From an uncultured Alphaproteobacteria bacterium (GTDB lineage: Bacteria; Pseudomonadota; Alphaproteobacteria; RF32; CAG-239): 64,000 nucleotides of DNA. Both the position numbers and the translations under genes were made by a program. Shown here piece by piece: positions 27,222 to 36,349 of this stretch (positions are counted from its first letter, which is position 1; the number at the start of each line of letters is the position of its first letter). Under the pieces are notes generated by a model that worked only from the letters and a program-made list of their open reading frames with translations, searched no databases and was not told where the DNA came from. The DNA lies in NCBI GenBank assembly GCA_944391705.1, contig CALXUN010000007.1:1-64000 (forward strand), given 5' to 3'.

Positions 27222-27651
27222 TATTTTATTATACTCCGATGTGGAAAAAGACGTAAAAACAATTTATTAAAAAGATTTACATGTTTTTCCGCGGTTTTGT
27301 TGCTTAAACGATACAACTAATAATATTAAAATAGGGTTAATAGAAAGAGTTAGGGTGTTTTTTTTGTAAAGCAGGCGTTGTTTTATTTAAATTGAAAAGT
27401 TTCAACATGCTTTTGCTGATTGATAAAATTTTTTAAGAAAAGAAATTAGAAGTTTATTTACTTTTATTGGCTATAAAATAATGGATTGGATGCCTGTGTT
27501 GAATGTGAATTTTTTGTTACACGGTTTATTTTTTTAATTAAAACAATATGTTGGTATGTTTTTGGTAATTGAAAAAAAACTGGTAAAATGATTTCAAATC
27601 TGGTATTCTAAAAATGTATAAGAAGTTTTGTGATAACTTAGGAGAAAAGCA
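27222..27651. promoter_or_regulatory. 430-base divergent spacer between pilus and VirB operons
   Basis: No gene is seen here. The region is very AT-rich and must hold the promoters of both operons. On the minus strand a TATAAT lies only six bases before the pilus-operon ATG, with TTTACG 18 bases upstream of it; this may be chance. The plus-strand candidate is listed separately. Any shared regulator of the two systems would be expected to bind here, but I see no clear operator. Confidence 0.5.
27563..27590 (+). promoter_or_regulatory. Candidate sigma-70 promoter for the VirB operon
   Basis: TTGGTA (27563-27568) and TAAAAT (27585-27590) are spaced by 16 bases, about 60 bases before the first VirB2-like gene. 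The match is fair and the surrounding AT-richness makes false hits likely. Confidence 0.35.
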
Positions 27652-28008
27652 ATGAAGTTTCTTAAAAATAATATCTTCACCCTGCTCGCCTTAGGGTTGG
27701 TGTTTGTCTTGGCAGTTACCTGCGATGCAAATGCTGGTAGTGTTGGCGGAGCCAGTGTTATGACAACAGCCAGACAGAAAGCGGTTGATGTGTTTAAGGC
27801 TGTTAAAACCATTGTTTTCGTAATTGGTGGTTTCGGTTTGGTAGCTTTAGCATTTCAGGCGATTTTCGGTAAAGTTAAATGGCCTTGGTTTGCGGGTCTT
27901 GCCGTTGGTCTGGCCATTCTGGCTGCTGCCGGGGCAATTGTTGAATATGCTACGGGTGATACTGATGCCGGTACGCAGGAGATGGGTGATACTTTTGGTA
28001 ATATTTAA
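27652..28008 (+). CDS. virB2: VirB2-like pilin 1
   Basis: The 118-residue protein has a signal peptide ending near DANAG, then a short amphipathic segment and two membrane helices (KTIVFVIGGFGLVALAFQAIF and FAGLAVGLAILAAAGAIVEY). This is the TrbC/VirB2 shape: small, cleaved, two helices with a G-F-G in the first. VirB2 forms the secretion pilus and lines the channel. An AGGAGAA site precedes the ATG. A hairpin follows, and two further VirB2-like genes come next, so this first copy may be the most highly expressed. Confidence 0.8.
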   Translation: MKFLKNNIFTLLALGLVFVLAVTCDANAGSVGGASVMTTARQKAVDVFKAVKTIVFVIGGFGLVALAFQAIFGKVKWPWFAGLAVGLAILAAAGAIVEYATGDTDAGTQEMGDTFGNI

Positions 28009-28025
28009 CACTCCGAAACAGTTAA

Positions 28026-28050
28026 GGGAAAAGCCATTTCGGCTTTTCCC
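28026..28050 (+). terminator. Hairpin after virB2-1, likely partial terminator
   Basis: Ten-base arms GGGAAAAGCC and GGCTTTTCCC pair perfectly around a five-base loop, 17 bases after the stop. The downstream T run is weak, so I expect partial termination or mRNA 3'-end protection. That would give more of the first pilin than of the rest of the operon. Confidence 0.55.
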
Positions 28051-28193
28051 TGTTTGGGAGGTTTTTGACCTGATTGGAAAATAAAGAAGCCGGGCTGAAC
28101 AAAACATTGTACCTATTTAGGTTGCCGGAGTATTAATATAAACAGAGCGGTTTTCTTTAAGACGAATTTTACAGATAATGAAGGGGCTGATGG

Positions 28194-28547
28194 ATGTTGG
28201 GTGTAAATTTTAAGAAATATATTTGTGCAGGACTGCTGGCATTTGCACTTTCTTCGATTTTATGCGCAACAGATTCTTATGCCGTGTTTGAAAATTTAAC
28301 CAGCACCGGCTGGGAAATTTTCGGCGGCATGCGTAAAATTATTTTCGGCGCCGCCGGCTTTGGTATCATTGCTATTGCCATCGGCAGTTTTTTTGGCGCC
28401 TTAAACTGGAAATGGCTGAGTGCAATTATTATCGGTTTGATCGTAATTGCCTTAACCGTTGGTCTGGTACAATATCTGGTAGCAGGTACCGGGGCGGATA
28501 TCAGTGTTTCGGGCATAACCGATACATTGGTAAACGCGGAAGGATAA
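28194..28547 (+). CDS. VirB2-like pilin 2
   Basis: The 117-residue protein has a signal peptide ending near TDSYA and two membrane helices (KIIFGAAGFGIIAIAIGSFF and LSAIIIGLIVIALTVGLVQYL). Its alignment with the first VirB2-like protein is clear: a G-F-G in helix 1, a W-x-W before helix 2, and G-L in helix 2. An AAGGGG site lies seven bases before the ATG. A second pilin could cap, vary or replace the main subunit. Confidence 0.75.
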   Translation: MLGVNFKKYICAGLLAFALSSILCATDSYAVFENLTSTGWEIFGGMRKIIFGAAGFGIIAIAIGSFFGALNWKWLSAIIIGLIVIALTVGLVQYLVAGTGADISVSGITDTLVNAEG

Positions 28548-28578
28548 ATATTGATAACCTGATTTTAAGGAGGTGGTC

Positions 28579-29667
28579 ATGATGGGGAAAATAAACAAGA
28601 TGTTAGCTTTTTTATTGCTGGGGTTGATTGTATTTTCGCCGGCCGGCGCCTTTGCTGCCAGTGGTGATATTTTTACGATTATTTCCAATAAAATGATCAC
28701 CACCATCCAGGATGTTCGTAAAATTGTTTATATCATTGCCGGCTTCGGTTTAATTATGTTTGCCGTGCTGGCTGTTTTTAATAAAATCAGCTTTAAACAC
28801 CTTTCTTATATCATGATAGGCCTTTCGCTGTTATCGGTCATGATGCCGTTTATCAATTACTTTAGCGGTGCTAATTTGGAAGATTCCGAATATTCGTACG
28901 AAAATTTCATAGCCGGCGGCGATGCCAGCATTACAGGGAGTGATTTGGGCGATTTGACGGAATGTACGGGAGCTATCTGTCCCGATGGATTGGAAGGCGG
29001 TCTGGGAGATAATAATGGGCTTGCAGGATTGCCTAACGGTTTGCTGGATGATTTGAAATCTGATCTTCCGGATTTAGATTTGGCAAATATTACCACGCCG
29101 TATGATAAGAATGGCTGCCGGACAGTAAACGGTGAGCAGGACTGTTGCGAAGGGACGGTTAAAAACGGCCAATGTAAAAAAAGCTTTAAGCAGACATTTA
29201 AAGATATTGCAGAAACGGCAAAAAATATTATTGCCGGGGGAAAAAGCATTGTTGGCGCGGTGGATTCAGGCATCAATGCTGTTAATGCTGCTAAAGAAGG
29301 CATGGATAATATCGGTGATATTATTTCCGGTGATGGAAATGTGTTTGATAAACTAGGCGGCTTGGCAGGTACTGTTGGTTCTACGATAGGCTCAATAACC
29401 GGTGGTACGGCAGCGGCTATGGGCGGCTTAGGCTCTGCTTTAGGTTATGCGGGAGCTGCCGGGGATGTTATTAAGGGAGATGACAGTACATCCAGTGCAA
29501 TTGATAATTCCGGTGTCGGTGATGCTTTGGATGTAATTGGCAGTGGTGCCAACGATGTCGGCAACGAAGTTCGTGATTTTACAAGTACGACCGAAGATTT
29601 GGCCGGATATGGCAATCAGGCTGTTAATATGGGCGAAAAGGTTAAAGATTGGTTTGGCAGAAAATAA
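28579..29667 (+). CDS. VirB2-like protein 3 with long C-terminal extension
   Basis: The 362-residue protein has a VirB2-like N-terminus: a signal peptide (ending AGAFA), then two hydrophobic helices (KIVYIIAGFGLIMFAVLAVF and YIMIGLSLLSVMMPFINYF). About 250 residues follow with no family I recognise. These include a cysteine cluster (NGCRTVNGEQDCCEG, GQCKK) and Gly/Ala/Asp-rich repeats such as GGLAGTVGSTIGSITGG. An AAGGAGG site precedes; the ATG at 28582 is nearly as likely a start. The tail would be exposed, so a tip or adhesive role is possible, by inference only. Confidence 0.6.
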   Translation: MMGKINKMLAFLLLGLIVFSPAGAFAASGDIFTIISNKMITTIQDVRKIVYIIAGFGLIMFAVLAVFNKISFKHLSYIMIGLSLLSVMMPFINYFSGANLEDSEYSYENFIAGGDASITGSDLGDLTECTGAICPDGLEGGLGDNNGLAGLPNGLLDDLKSDLPDLDLANITTPYDKNGCRTVNGEQDCCEGTVKNGQCKKSFKQTFKDIAETAKNIIAGGKSIVGAVDSGINAVNAAKEGMDNIGDIISGDGNVFDKLGGLAGTVGSTIGSITGGTAAAMGGLGSALGYAGAAGDVIKGDDSTSSAIDNSGVGDALDVIGSGANDVGNEVRDFTSTTEDLAGYGNQAVNMGEKVKDWFGRK

Positions 29668-29784
29668 GTGTTTTGTTGTTGAAATACTCTGGCCAAATGT
29701 GTTGAAAGTGGATTATTTTCTAAAAACGGTTGACGAAAGGCTAAAGAGGTTTCACTATTAAAATAATTATTAAGAGGGATTAAG

Positions 29785-30075
29785 ATGCGTGATATGATTT
29801 TAAAAGCCGTGGCTCAGCCGCCCAAGATTTTTTGGGGGCCGGTGCTTCCTGTCGCATTAAATGTCGGCCTGCAGTTTCCGCTCATGTTTATGATGATTGG
29901 TGTTGGCGACATGAATCCTCTCTTTTTTATCTGTACGATTTTACTGGCACATGCTGCCATTGTTTTGGCCGGTACCCGCGAACCGCATTTGTCAGCTATG
30001 ATTCAGGCTTTTGGCCAGACTAACAAAGTTTCGAACAATTTGTATCCGGAAAGGGGAAATAAATTTGAACCCTGA
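29785..30075 (+). CDS. virB3: VirB3-like protein
   Basis: The 96-residue protein has two close membrane helices (about 18-38 and 45-62) after the short N-terminal ILKAVAQPPKIFWGPV, which resembles the R-P-x-x-x-G-V-P segment of VirB3/TrbD. VirB3 is an inner-membrane partner of VirB4. It is directly upstream of virB4, and the two overlap by 11 bases, as expected. A GAGGG site precedes the ATG. Confidence 0.75.
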   Translation: MRDMILKAVAQPPKIFWGPVLPVALNVGLQFPLMFMMIGVGDMNPLFFICTILLAHAAIVLAGTREPHLSAMIQAFGQTNKVSNNLYPERGNKFEP

Positions 30076-32497
30076 TTTTGACTTTTTTACAATGTTTGTT
30101 GAAGGCTTGAGCAATGTAGAAGTTGCCGTGGCCATCATAGGTTTTATCTCGGCGGCAGCATTTGCCGTGCTTCTTTCAACCAAATTCGGTTCCTGGGTGC
30201 TGCCACAACCGAGAGAATCTCGCGTATCTGACTTTTTGCCTTTTGCCAAGCTTTTGGAAGATGGTATGACAATTCGCTGTACCAACGGGTCTTATGCGCG
30301 GGTTTTCCGTATAACCGGCATGGATTTATCTTCGGCAACGCCGGAGAAGGTTTATTCTATGATGGAGGCTCGGAAATCCTGGATTGATAACCTTTCGGAA
30401 TTGCAAATCGTCTGTCGGGTTATAACGCTTCGTGAGCGCAGTGAAATGGAAGACGAACAGGGGGACTTCCAAAATGAGCTGTTGGAAAAAGTTTCCAAGG
30501 TTTGGGCGGAAAACATGAGCCGGATTTATACCAACCGGCATTATGTGGTTTTATCGGTTATTGACCGTAAAGATGCTTTGAAAGATTTAAACTATGCCAG
30601 TCAATCATTGATTGCAACTTTAGGTGAGTATGGCGTATCGCAAATGTATGAAGCGCCGGACAGCCCTGCAACAGATAGTCCTTTGTATGTTTTCAGCCGT
30701 TTATGCAGCCCCGTTTCCAAACCTGAGCCGAAAATCCGCAATGCCGAAGGGGCAGAATTAAATGAAATGCTTACATCTGATCATATACATTTCACACGCG
30801 AGCAGGGAATTATCCGTTTCTTTTCCGGAGATAAAGAACTTTATGAAATAGCCATGGGTATTCGCACCACGGGTGATTTTATGGATGAAAGCATGATTGT
30901 CTCACTGCTTTCGATTGACTGCGAATTAGTCTTAATGCACAACATCCGCCCGATTTTCAAGCCTCAGGCACGGATGATACTGATTCAGCAACAAAGAATG
31001 GCGGTTTTAACGAGCTTTTCACCGGAAGTCGTCAATCAATACAGCCAGGCGCTGTCCACCATTGAGGATAGCGATGCTGATTATCAGGCTTTAACTGAGT
31101 ATTCCATGACGGTTTTGTTAAAAGGTTCCAGCAAAGAGGAGTTGGATTTCGGAGAAGCTGAAGTGCAGCGTATTTGCCGCAGTTTCGGCGTGACGCCGGT
31201 TCGCGAAGGCTGGGTGGCTCAGGCAACGTTTTTCAGCCAGTTTCCGACATATGACACCTATCCGAGAACTTACCGTTATTTATCGCGGATTGTTGCACTG
31301 GCAATTTCTTTTGATAAACCGGCGGAAGGCTTTAATAAAAGCGACTGGGGGCCGGGAGCAATTACGGTTTTCCGGACGATGTCCGGTTCGGCATATCGTT
31401 TTCAGTTCCATGTTTCTTCTGAAGAATCAGCCGTGGCACACTGTTGTATTATCGGACCGACCGGCCAAGGTAAAACGACATTGCTGACATTTTTGGCAGG
31501 ACAGGCCATGCGTCACAGTGATTTGAAAGTGTTTTTCTTTGACCGCCACCGCGGTGCGGAAATTTTTACCCGTGCCATCGGCGGGGCGTATGTCGGCTTT
31601 GACGGTGATAATAAGAATGTATCGCTTAATCCGTTTGATGCGGATAATACGCCGAACAACAGAGCCTTTCTGCGCCGCTGGATGAAATCTATTACTTTGG
31701 CAGATGATGCGCTTTCCGAACGTGAAATTGCCCGCGCGGTTACAACGGCGTTTGATTATCTGCGGCCGGAAGAACGGATTATGAAAAACCTGTATAAGAG
31801 CTGTTTTTCACCGACCGGAACCATGCGTCGGGAATTATATCGTTGGATTAATCCGGATCAATACGGCAATATTTTCAATGCCGAAAATGATAGTCTGGAT
31901 TTAAAATCCAAACGCTTTATGGCTTTTGATTTTACCCATATTTTTGAAGATGAAACCTTAGCGCCTGCCGTTATCAGCTACATTATGCACCGTATTCAGT
32001 CAGAAACCGGTGAAACCGGTGTTCCGTCCCTGATTATGATTGATGAAACGGCGCCGATGTTAAAACACCCGATGTTCAGGGATTATTTTATGATTGGTTT
32101 GCAAGAAGGCCGTAAAAAACGTCAGGCTTATTTGTGTGCTTTCCAACAGCCGAATATTATTGACAAGCTGGGTGTCGGCGAGGTTATCCGCGGTCAGTGC
32201 CAAACGGTTATTTTCTTCCGCAACCCGCAGGCAATGCCGGAAGATTATGCTACTTGGAATTTAACCCAGAGCGAGCTTGATTTTGTTTTTGGTAAAACTT
32301 ATCGTGATTTTCCGTATGCCATATTGTTATCGCGTCCGGCAACCGGAGAATCAGTAATCTTAGACGTCAATTTAGGCGCATTAGGCCCATACTTAAAGCT
32401 CTATAACTCCGGCCGGAAAAATGTTTTACTGGTTGAAGAGCTGATAAAAGAATATGGCGAAAACAACTTTGTTACAAAATATTTAAATATGGCTTAA
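30065..32497 (+). CDS. virB4: VirB4 secretion ATPase
   Basis: The 810-residue ATPase has an N-terminal hydrophobic segment (about 19-37), then the CagE/VirB4 N-terminal domain and an ATPase domain with Walker A IGPTGQGKTTLLTFL near residue 463 and Walker B SLIMIDETAPML near 655. QEGRKKRQAYLCAFQQPN is the conserved region beyond Walker B. VirB4 powers pilus biogenesis and substrate transfer. The best start is a TTG at 30065 with GGAAAGGGG upstream; the next ATG is at 30092. It is the strongest marker that this is a VirB-type system. Confidence 0.92.
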   Translation: MNPDFDFFTMFVEGLSNVEVAVAIIGFISAAAFAVLLSTKFGSWVLPQPRESRVSDFLPFAKLLEDGMTIRCTNGSYARVFRITGMDLSSATPEKVYSMMEARKSWIDNLSELQIVCRVITLRERSEMEDEQGDFQNELLEKVSKVWAENMSRIYTNRHYVVLSVIDRKDALKDLNYASQSLIATLGEYGVSQMYEAPDSPATDSPLYVFSRLCSPVSKPEPKIRNAEGAELNEMLTSDHIHFTREQGIIRFFSGDKELYEIAMGIRTTGDFMDESMIVSLLSIDCELVLMHNIRPIFKPQARMILIQQQRMAVLTSFSPEVVNQYSQALSTIEDSDADYQALTEYSMTVLLKGSSKEELDFGEAEVQRICRSFGVTPVREGWVAQATFFSQFPTYDTYPRTYRYLSRIVALAISFDKPAEGFNKSDWGPGAITVFRTMSGSAYRFQFHVSSEESAVAHCCIIGPTGQGKTTLLTFLAGQAMRHSDLKVFFFDRHRGAEIFTRAIGGAYVGFDGDNKNVSLNPFDADNTPNNRAFLRRWMKSITLADDALSEREIARAVTTAFDYLRPEERIMKNLYKSCFSPTGTMRRELYRWINPDQYGNIFNAENDSLDLKSKRFMAFDFTHIFEDETLAPAVISYIMHRIQSETGETGVPSLIMIDETAPMLKHPMFRDYFMIGLQEGRKKRQAYLCAFQQPNIIDKLGVGEVIRGQCQTVIFFRNPQAMPEDYATWNLTQSELDFVFGKTYRDFPYAILLSRPATGESVILDVNLGALGPYLKLYNSGRKNVLLVEELIKEYGENNFVTKYLNMA

Positions 32498-32581
32498 AGG
32501 ACAAAATATCGTTTTGTGTTTTCAAAGCTGTGTGTTAAAATAAAAATTAGTATGAAAACGAACTTTATAAAGGGGGTCAGT

Positions 32582-34393
32582 ATGAACAAAAAGCAATCTT
32601 TCAAAATTTTTTGTTTAACCTGTACGGGTATGCTCATGCTGGCTTTACCGGTAAAAGCGCAATGGCCGACGCTTGATTTATCGCAGGTAACCAACATGAT
32701 TAATGGATGGACATCCCAGATTGAATCAACATCTTCTACCATCCAATCGACATTATCTGTTGGTAATATTCAACAGCAGCTCGGGGATGCTATCGGCGGT
32801 TTGTCAAAATTTACCGACGCCAAAGAAAAAGCTGAAAAATTGGCAGAAAAAGTAGAAAAGCAGAAAAAGCGCGCTGAAAAATTAATAGAATTAAAGAAGA
32901 AGTTTGAAGAACAGGTAGAAAACGCCAAAAAATTTGCGGATAATGTCAAATCAGAAGTAAATAGCGTCGTTGATGCCGGCAAAAATTTATATGAAGAAGG
33001 CATGGAAATTTATGAAGAGGGAAAATCTATTTACGATGAAGGCATGGATATGTATGAAGAAGGGAAAGCTCTTTATGAAGAAGGAAAAGAAACAGTAGAT
33101 GCTTTTCAAGATGTCATAAATGGCGGAGAATCTGCTACGGAAACAAATAGCGGTGATATAACAACGGAAAACGAAGAACAGCTCACCGAAGAAGAAATTA
33201 TGGACAGCGAGGCTTTAGACAATGAAGCGATTGCGGATTTGATTTCTGATGAAGAATTTTCCGAAGGAAGCTGGAGTGGTGAAGGCGGATATTTTGGAAC
33301 AGAGGCAGAATTTTCCGAAGCAGGTGTTGATACGGCATTGCCGACAATTTCCGGGGAAACCTTATCTGTCGAAGAAGAAACGCTTATCGGCCGTCAGCCG
33401 TTTGCAAGTGGAAATTCAGAGGGAAAAAATGCGGTTTCGGATGAAACGCAAACATCGGAAGCTGCATCCAAAGGTGTTTTAACAACCAGTGGAATTAGTG
33501 CCGTTAAAACGGGTGTGGAAACTGTAAGTCCGACTGTTTCCAAAGAGTTAACCACTTCAGATGACAAAATTTCTGTTAAGACAAACGGAATATCATCGAC
33601 GTCAATCAAAGAAACCCCGGTACGCCGTGCTTTTACAACGCAGTCTGCTACAATGAAGAACACATCAGTAGAAACATCGGCGAAAGAATCTGATTTGTCA
33701 GCTAAAACAGCTGTGCAACCGGCAGTCAATTCGGTATCTGCTTCCGGGGCGGCTGTTTTGAAATCAAGTCCGGTTTCTGCGGAAACATCGGCCAGTTCCG
33801 TTTCACCGGCCAGTTCCGTTTCAGAAATAAAGACAGCACCTGTACGCCGTGCGTTTACGACATCTTCAGCTGATTTCTTGTATCAAGCCAGACAGCCAAT
33901 GGCTTTTGCACAAACAACACCTGTGACCTTTAAAACCGGAACCAATAATGACGGCAAATTCATTTATTCGGATATTATTGCCAATAAATGCAGTATAAAT
34001 TTCGATGAAGTTGATGAAGAAAAAGTAATAGAATGCGTTAAAACCTGGGTTTTAGGTATGAATGATGCCAATGCCGAAACAGCGACAGACTGGAAAAACG
34101 AGTATAACAAGGCCAAGCGGGATCATGTCGCGGCAGATTTGGCTATGGCGCTGACGCAAAAAAACTATTCGGCATCATTTGATACGGAGGTTGCCGATGA
34201 TTTAGACAGCAAATCGGAAGCCTTAACCAACGAGCGTGAAGAAATTTCTTTTGTCGGCAAAGTCACTCAGACCAATCAGGAAGTCATTATTCGCTTGATG
34301 GAAGCTATGACCGGACAGGCCATAACGGAAGCCTGGTCAGCGATAGGAATCATGGATAAAGATTATTATGATGAGGAAGAGACCGATGAATAA
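32582..34393 (+). CDS. Secreted coiled-coil protein 1 in VirB5 position
   Basis: The 603-residue protein has a signal peptide ending PVKAQ. A coiled coil (about 70-125) is followed by a short tandem repeat of the type Y-E-E-G-K/M, an acidic stretch, and a long Ser/Thr-rich disordered region (about 230-450) that carries two copies of PVRRAFTT. The C-terminal 150 residues are helical. I recognise no family. Its position between virB4 and virB8 is where VirB5 or TrbJ normally lies, and the helical secreted character would fit. A GGGGG site lies before the ATG. It overlaps the next gene by eight bases. Confidence 0.55.
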   Translation: MNKKQSFKIFCLTCTGMLMLALPVKAQWPTLDLSQVTNMINGWTSQIESTSSTIQSTLSVGNIQQQLGDAIGGLSKFTDAKEKAEKLAEKVEKQKKRAEKLIELKKKFEEQVENAKKFADNVKSEVNSVVDAGKNLYEEGMEIYEEGKSIYDEGMDMYEEGKALYEEGKETVDAFQDVINGGESATETNSGDITTENEEQLTEEEIMDSEALDNEAIADLISDEEFSEGSWSGEGGYFGTEAEFSEAGVDTALPTISGETLSVEEETLIGRQPFASGNSEGKNAVSDETQTSEAASKGVLTTSGISAVKTGVETVSPTVSKELTTSDDKISVKTNGISSTSIKETPVRRAFTTQSATMKNTSVETSAKESDLSAKTAVQPAVNSVSASGAAVLKSSPVSAETSASSVSPASSVSEIKTAPVRRAFTTSSADFLYQARQPMAFAQTTPVTFKTGTNNDGKFIYSDIIANKCSINFDEVDEEKVIECVKTWVLGMNDANAETATDWKNEYNKAKRDHVAADLAMALTQKNYSASFDTEVADDLDSKSEALTNEREEISFVGKVTQTNQEVIIRLMEAMTGQAITEAWSAIGIMDKDYYDEEETDE

Positions 34394-35054
34394 GCTTTTT
34401 TTAATAATACTTTGTATTATCGGCTTGGGAATAACTCTTCCGGCGCAAGCAGATATTGAATCAATAAGTGCGGCAATTAAGGGCGGCTATACCAATGTTC
34501 AGGCGCAGCTTAAAACTGTACAGGATGCGGCAGATTCTGTGACGAAACTAAAGGATACTGCCATTCAGGGTGTTACCGGGATTATGGGAAACATAAATGA
34601 AATTGTTGATACGGCAACCAATCCGACTTCTCTTATAGGCGATGTCAAGACATCTGTCATGGGGGGCTTAAAAGATGCTTTTGATGGTTCAAAAAATGAA
34701 GACGAATTGGTCGAAAATGTTACTGAAAATTATACCCGGGTATTTGGTGCCGAAAACAGCATTACCGAAGCCAAAAAACTACAGGCTACAATTAATAAAA
34801 ACATGGGCGAAAACGCGGCAACTCTTTACGGACGAACGCTGGTACTGCGGCAGGAATTGATGAATGAAGAGAATCCCGAACATTCCCTGGAAACAATTCA
34901 GGAGGCTTTACAGGCCAGCAATGAGATGGTCATTACCTCCTTAAGGCGCTGGAATAAGATTTTGGAAATGCAGGCCTACATTAATGAATATAAAAATTCA
35001 GTTGCCATGCAGAATTTCACCCGCAATGCGGAGGATACCGCCGATGAAGAATAA
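34386..35054 (+). CDS. Secreted coiled-coil protein 2, VirB5/TrbJ-like
   Basis: The 222-residue protein has a signal peptide ending LPAQAD and an almost wholly helical mature part, with a C-terminal region rich in Ala, Glu and Gln (TIQEALQASNEMVITSLRRW, then YINEYKNSVAMQNF). Size and helical pattern are close to VirB5/TrbJ, the minor pilus component of the secretion channel, but no diagnostic motif is visible. A GAGGAAGAG site inside the previous gene supports the ATG. It overlaps both neighbours, so all these genes are translationally linked. Confidence 0.5.
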   Translation: MNKLFLIILCIIGLGITLPAQADIESISAAIKGGYTNVQAQLKTVQDAADSVTKLKDTAIQGVTGIMGNINEIVDTATNPTSLIGDVKTSVMGGLKDAFDGSKNEDELVENVTENYTRVFGAENSITEAKKLQATINKNMGENAATLYGRTLVLRQELMNEENPEHSLETIQEALQASNEMVITSLRRWNKILEMQAYINEYKNSVAMQNFTRNAEDTADEE

Positions 35055-36339
35055 AGTTAAGAAAATAGTAATTATAATCGGTTGCTTTTTTGTAATTGGC
35101 AATACGCAAGATGCACTGGCACAAATCAAATTTGGCACATCAGAAACGGCCGGGGCAATAATGAGTAATATTCAAAAGGCTGAGGAGTGGGTGCAAAATC
35201 AGGTCAACACGGCTTCACAGAAAATGCAGGAACTGATAACCGGGCCGAAAATTCAGGCGGCTATTGAAAAAATCCGGGCTTTAAAAGAAAGTATTACAGC
35301 AGCAGCAAATGAAATCAAAGATGCTTACGACGACGTTTCAGGAAGCATTGATGCGGTTTCTGATAATATAAACGAAACCGTTGCCGGCATTAATGAACAG
35401 GCAGATCAGATAACCGGTGAAGTTGATAATATAACCAGCGAAGTTGATAATCTAAAACAAACAGATGTCGGTACGGCGGCAAATTTGACCATGCAGTTGG
35501 CAGATATTAATCAACAGATAGAGGATAGGAAAACGGCAATTTCCGAAGAAGTGGCAGCCAAGGCGCAAGCGGCACAAGATAATTATGCCACCTTACAGGC
35601 TATGTATGATGCTGCGGAAGATGAGGCGGATAAGGCTGTGATTTCTTCAGAGCTGGAAACTCTTACAGGAGAAATGGAGGAATATAATACCCTTCTTGAA
35701 CAATTTGAAAATAATCAAGGAGATGATTATCTGAATAGTGACAGCGAGTATCAGGCTTTAATTGCCCAGCGTGACGATATAGAGGCGCAATTAGGAGATA
35801 TCAGTGTCGCTGCTGCTGATTTTGCGGCGACAACCATCAAAAGCCTTTTAAGCAAAAATGATGCCGAAAAGCAGGAAGAATATAATAAAGTTATTACCGA
35901 AAACTTCCTTAAACAAGATGAAGCAAATACGGCAGAAAATGTTGCCCGGATTATGAAACATCGCCGGGAAGTTTTTAAAGAGGATATTGCACATGTTTTA
36001 TATACGGCAATTAAGCTGAAACTTCAGTTGGATGAAGATTTGGAACGTATCACGACCAAACAGGAAAATATGGCGGCTGCCGATTATAAAATGACAGCAG
36101 GAAATATGCTGGTTGAACAACGGATTGAAGATATCAAAATTTTATATAATTATACCAACTTGCTGATTGCCGATTTGCGCTTGAAAACGTCGCAGAACAT
36201 GCTTAATCAGGATCATCGGTTGAAAAATTATGATAAAAATCCGGCAGCACTTAATTTGGATAATTATATTTTTACCGAAGATGATATTCCTTCAGATGAG
36301 GGGCAAAAAAGCTTTTTGGATTCTGTAACGGCAGATTGA
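35044..36339 (+). CDS. Secreted coiled-coil protein 3
   Basis: The 431-residue protein has a signal peptide ending DALAQ. The rest is helical and acidic, with heptad-like stretches (ITGEVDNITSEVDNLKQ is a local repeat) and a conserved-looking C-terminal helix bundle from about residue 295 (ENVARIMKHRREVFKEDIAH). That C-terminal part resembles the end of the previous protein in composition and spacing, so these may be paralogues. A GGAGG site lies nine bases before the ATG at 35044. Family not recognised. Confidence 0.5.
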   Translation: MKNKVKKIVIIIGCFFVIGNTQDALAQIKFGTSETAGAIMSNIQKAEEWVQNQVNTASQKMQELITGPKIQAAIEKIRALKESITAAANEIKDAYDDVSGSIDAVSDNINETVAGINEQADQITGEVDNITSEVDNLKQTDVGTAANLTMQLADINQQIEDRKTAISEEVAAKAQAAQDNYATLQAMYDAAEDEADKAVISSELETLTGEMEEYNTLLEQFENNQGDDYLNSDSEYQALIAQRDDIEAQLGDISVAAADFAATTIKSLLSKNDAEKQEEYNKVITENFLKQDEANTAENVARIMKHRREVFKEDIAHVLYTAIKLKLQLDEDLERITTKQENMAAADYKMTAGNMLVEQRIEDIKILYNYTNLLIADLRLKTSQNMLNQDHRLKNYDKNPAALNLDNYIFTEDDIPSDEGQKSFLDSVTAD

Positions 36340-36349
36340 GGAGGGTATA

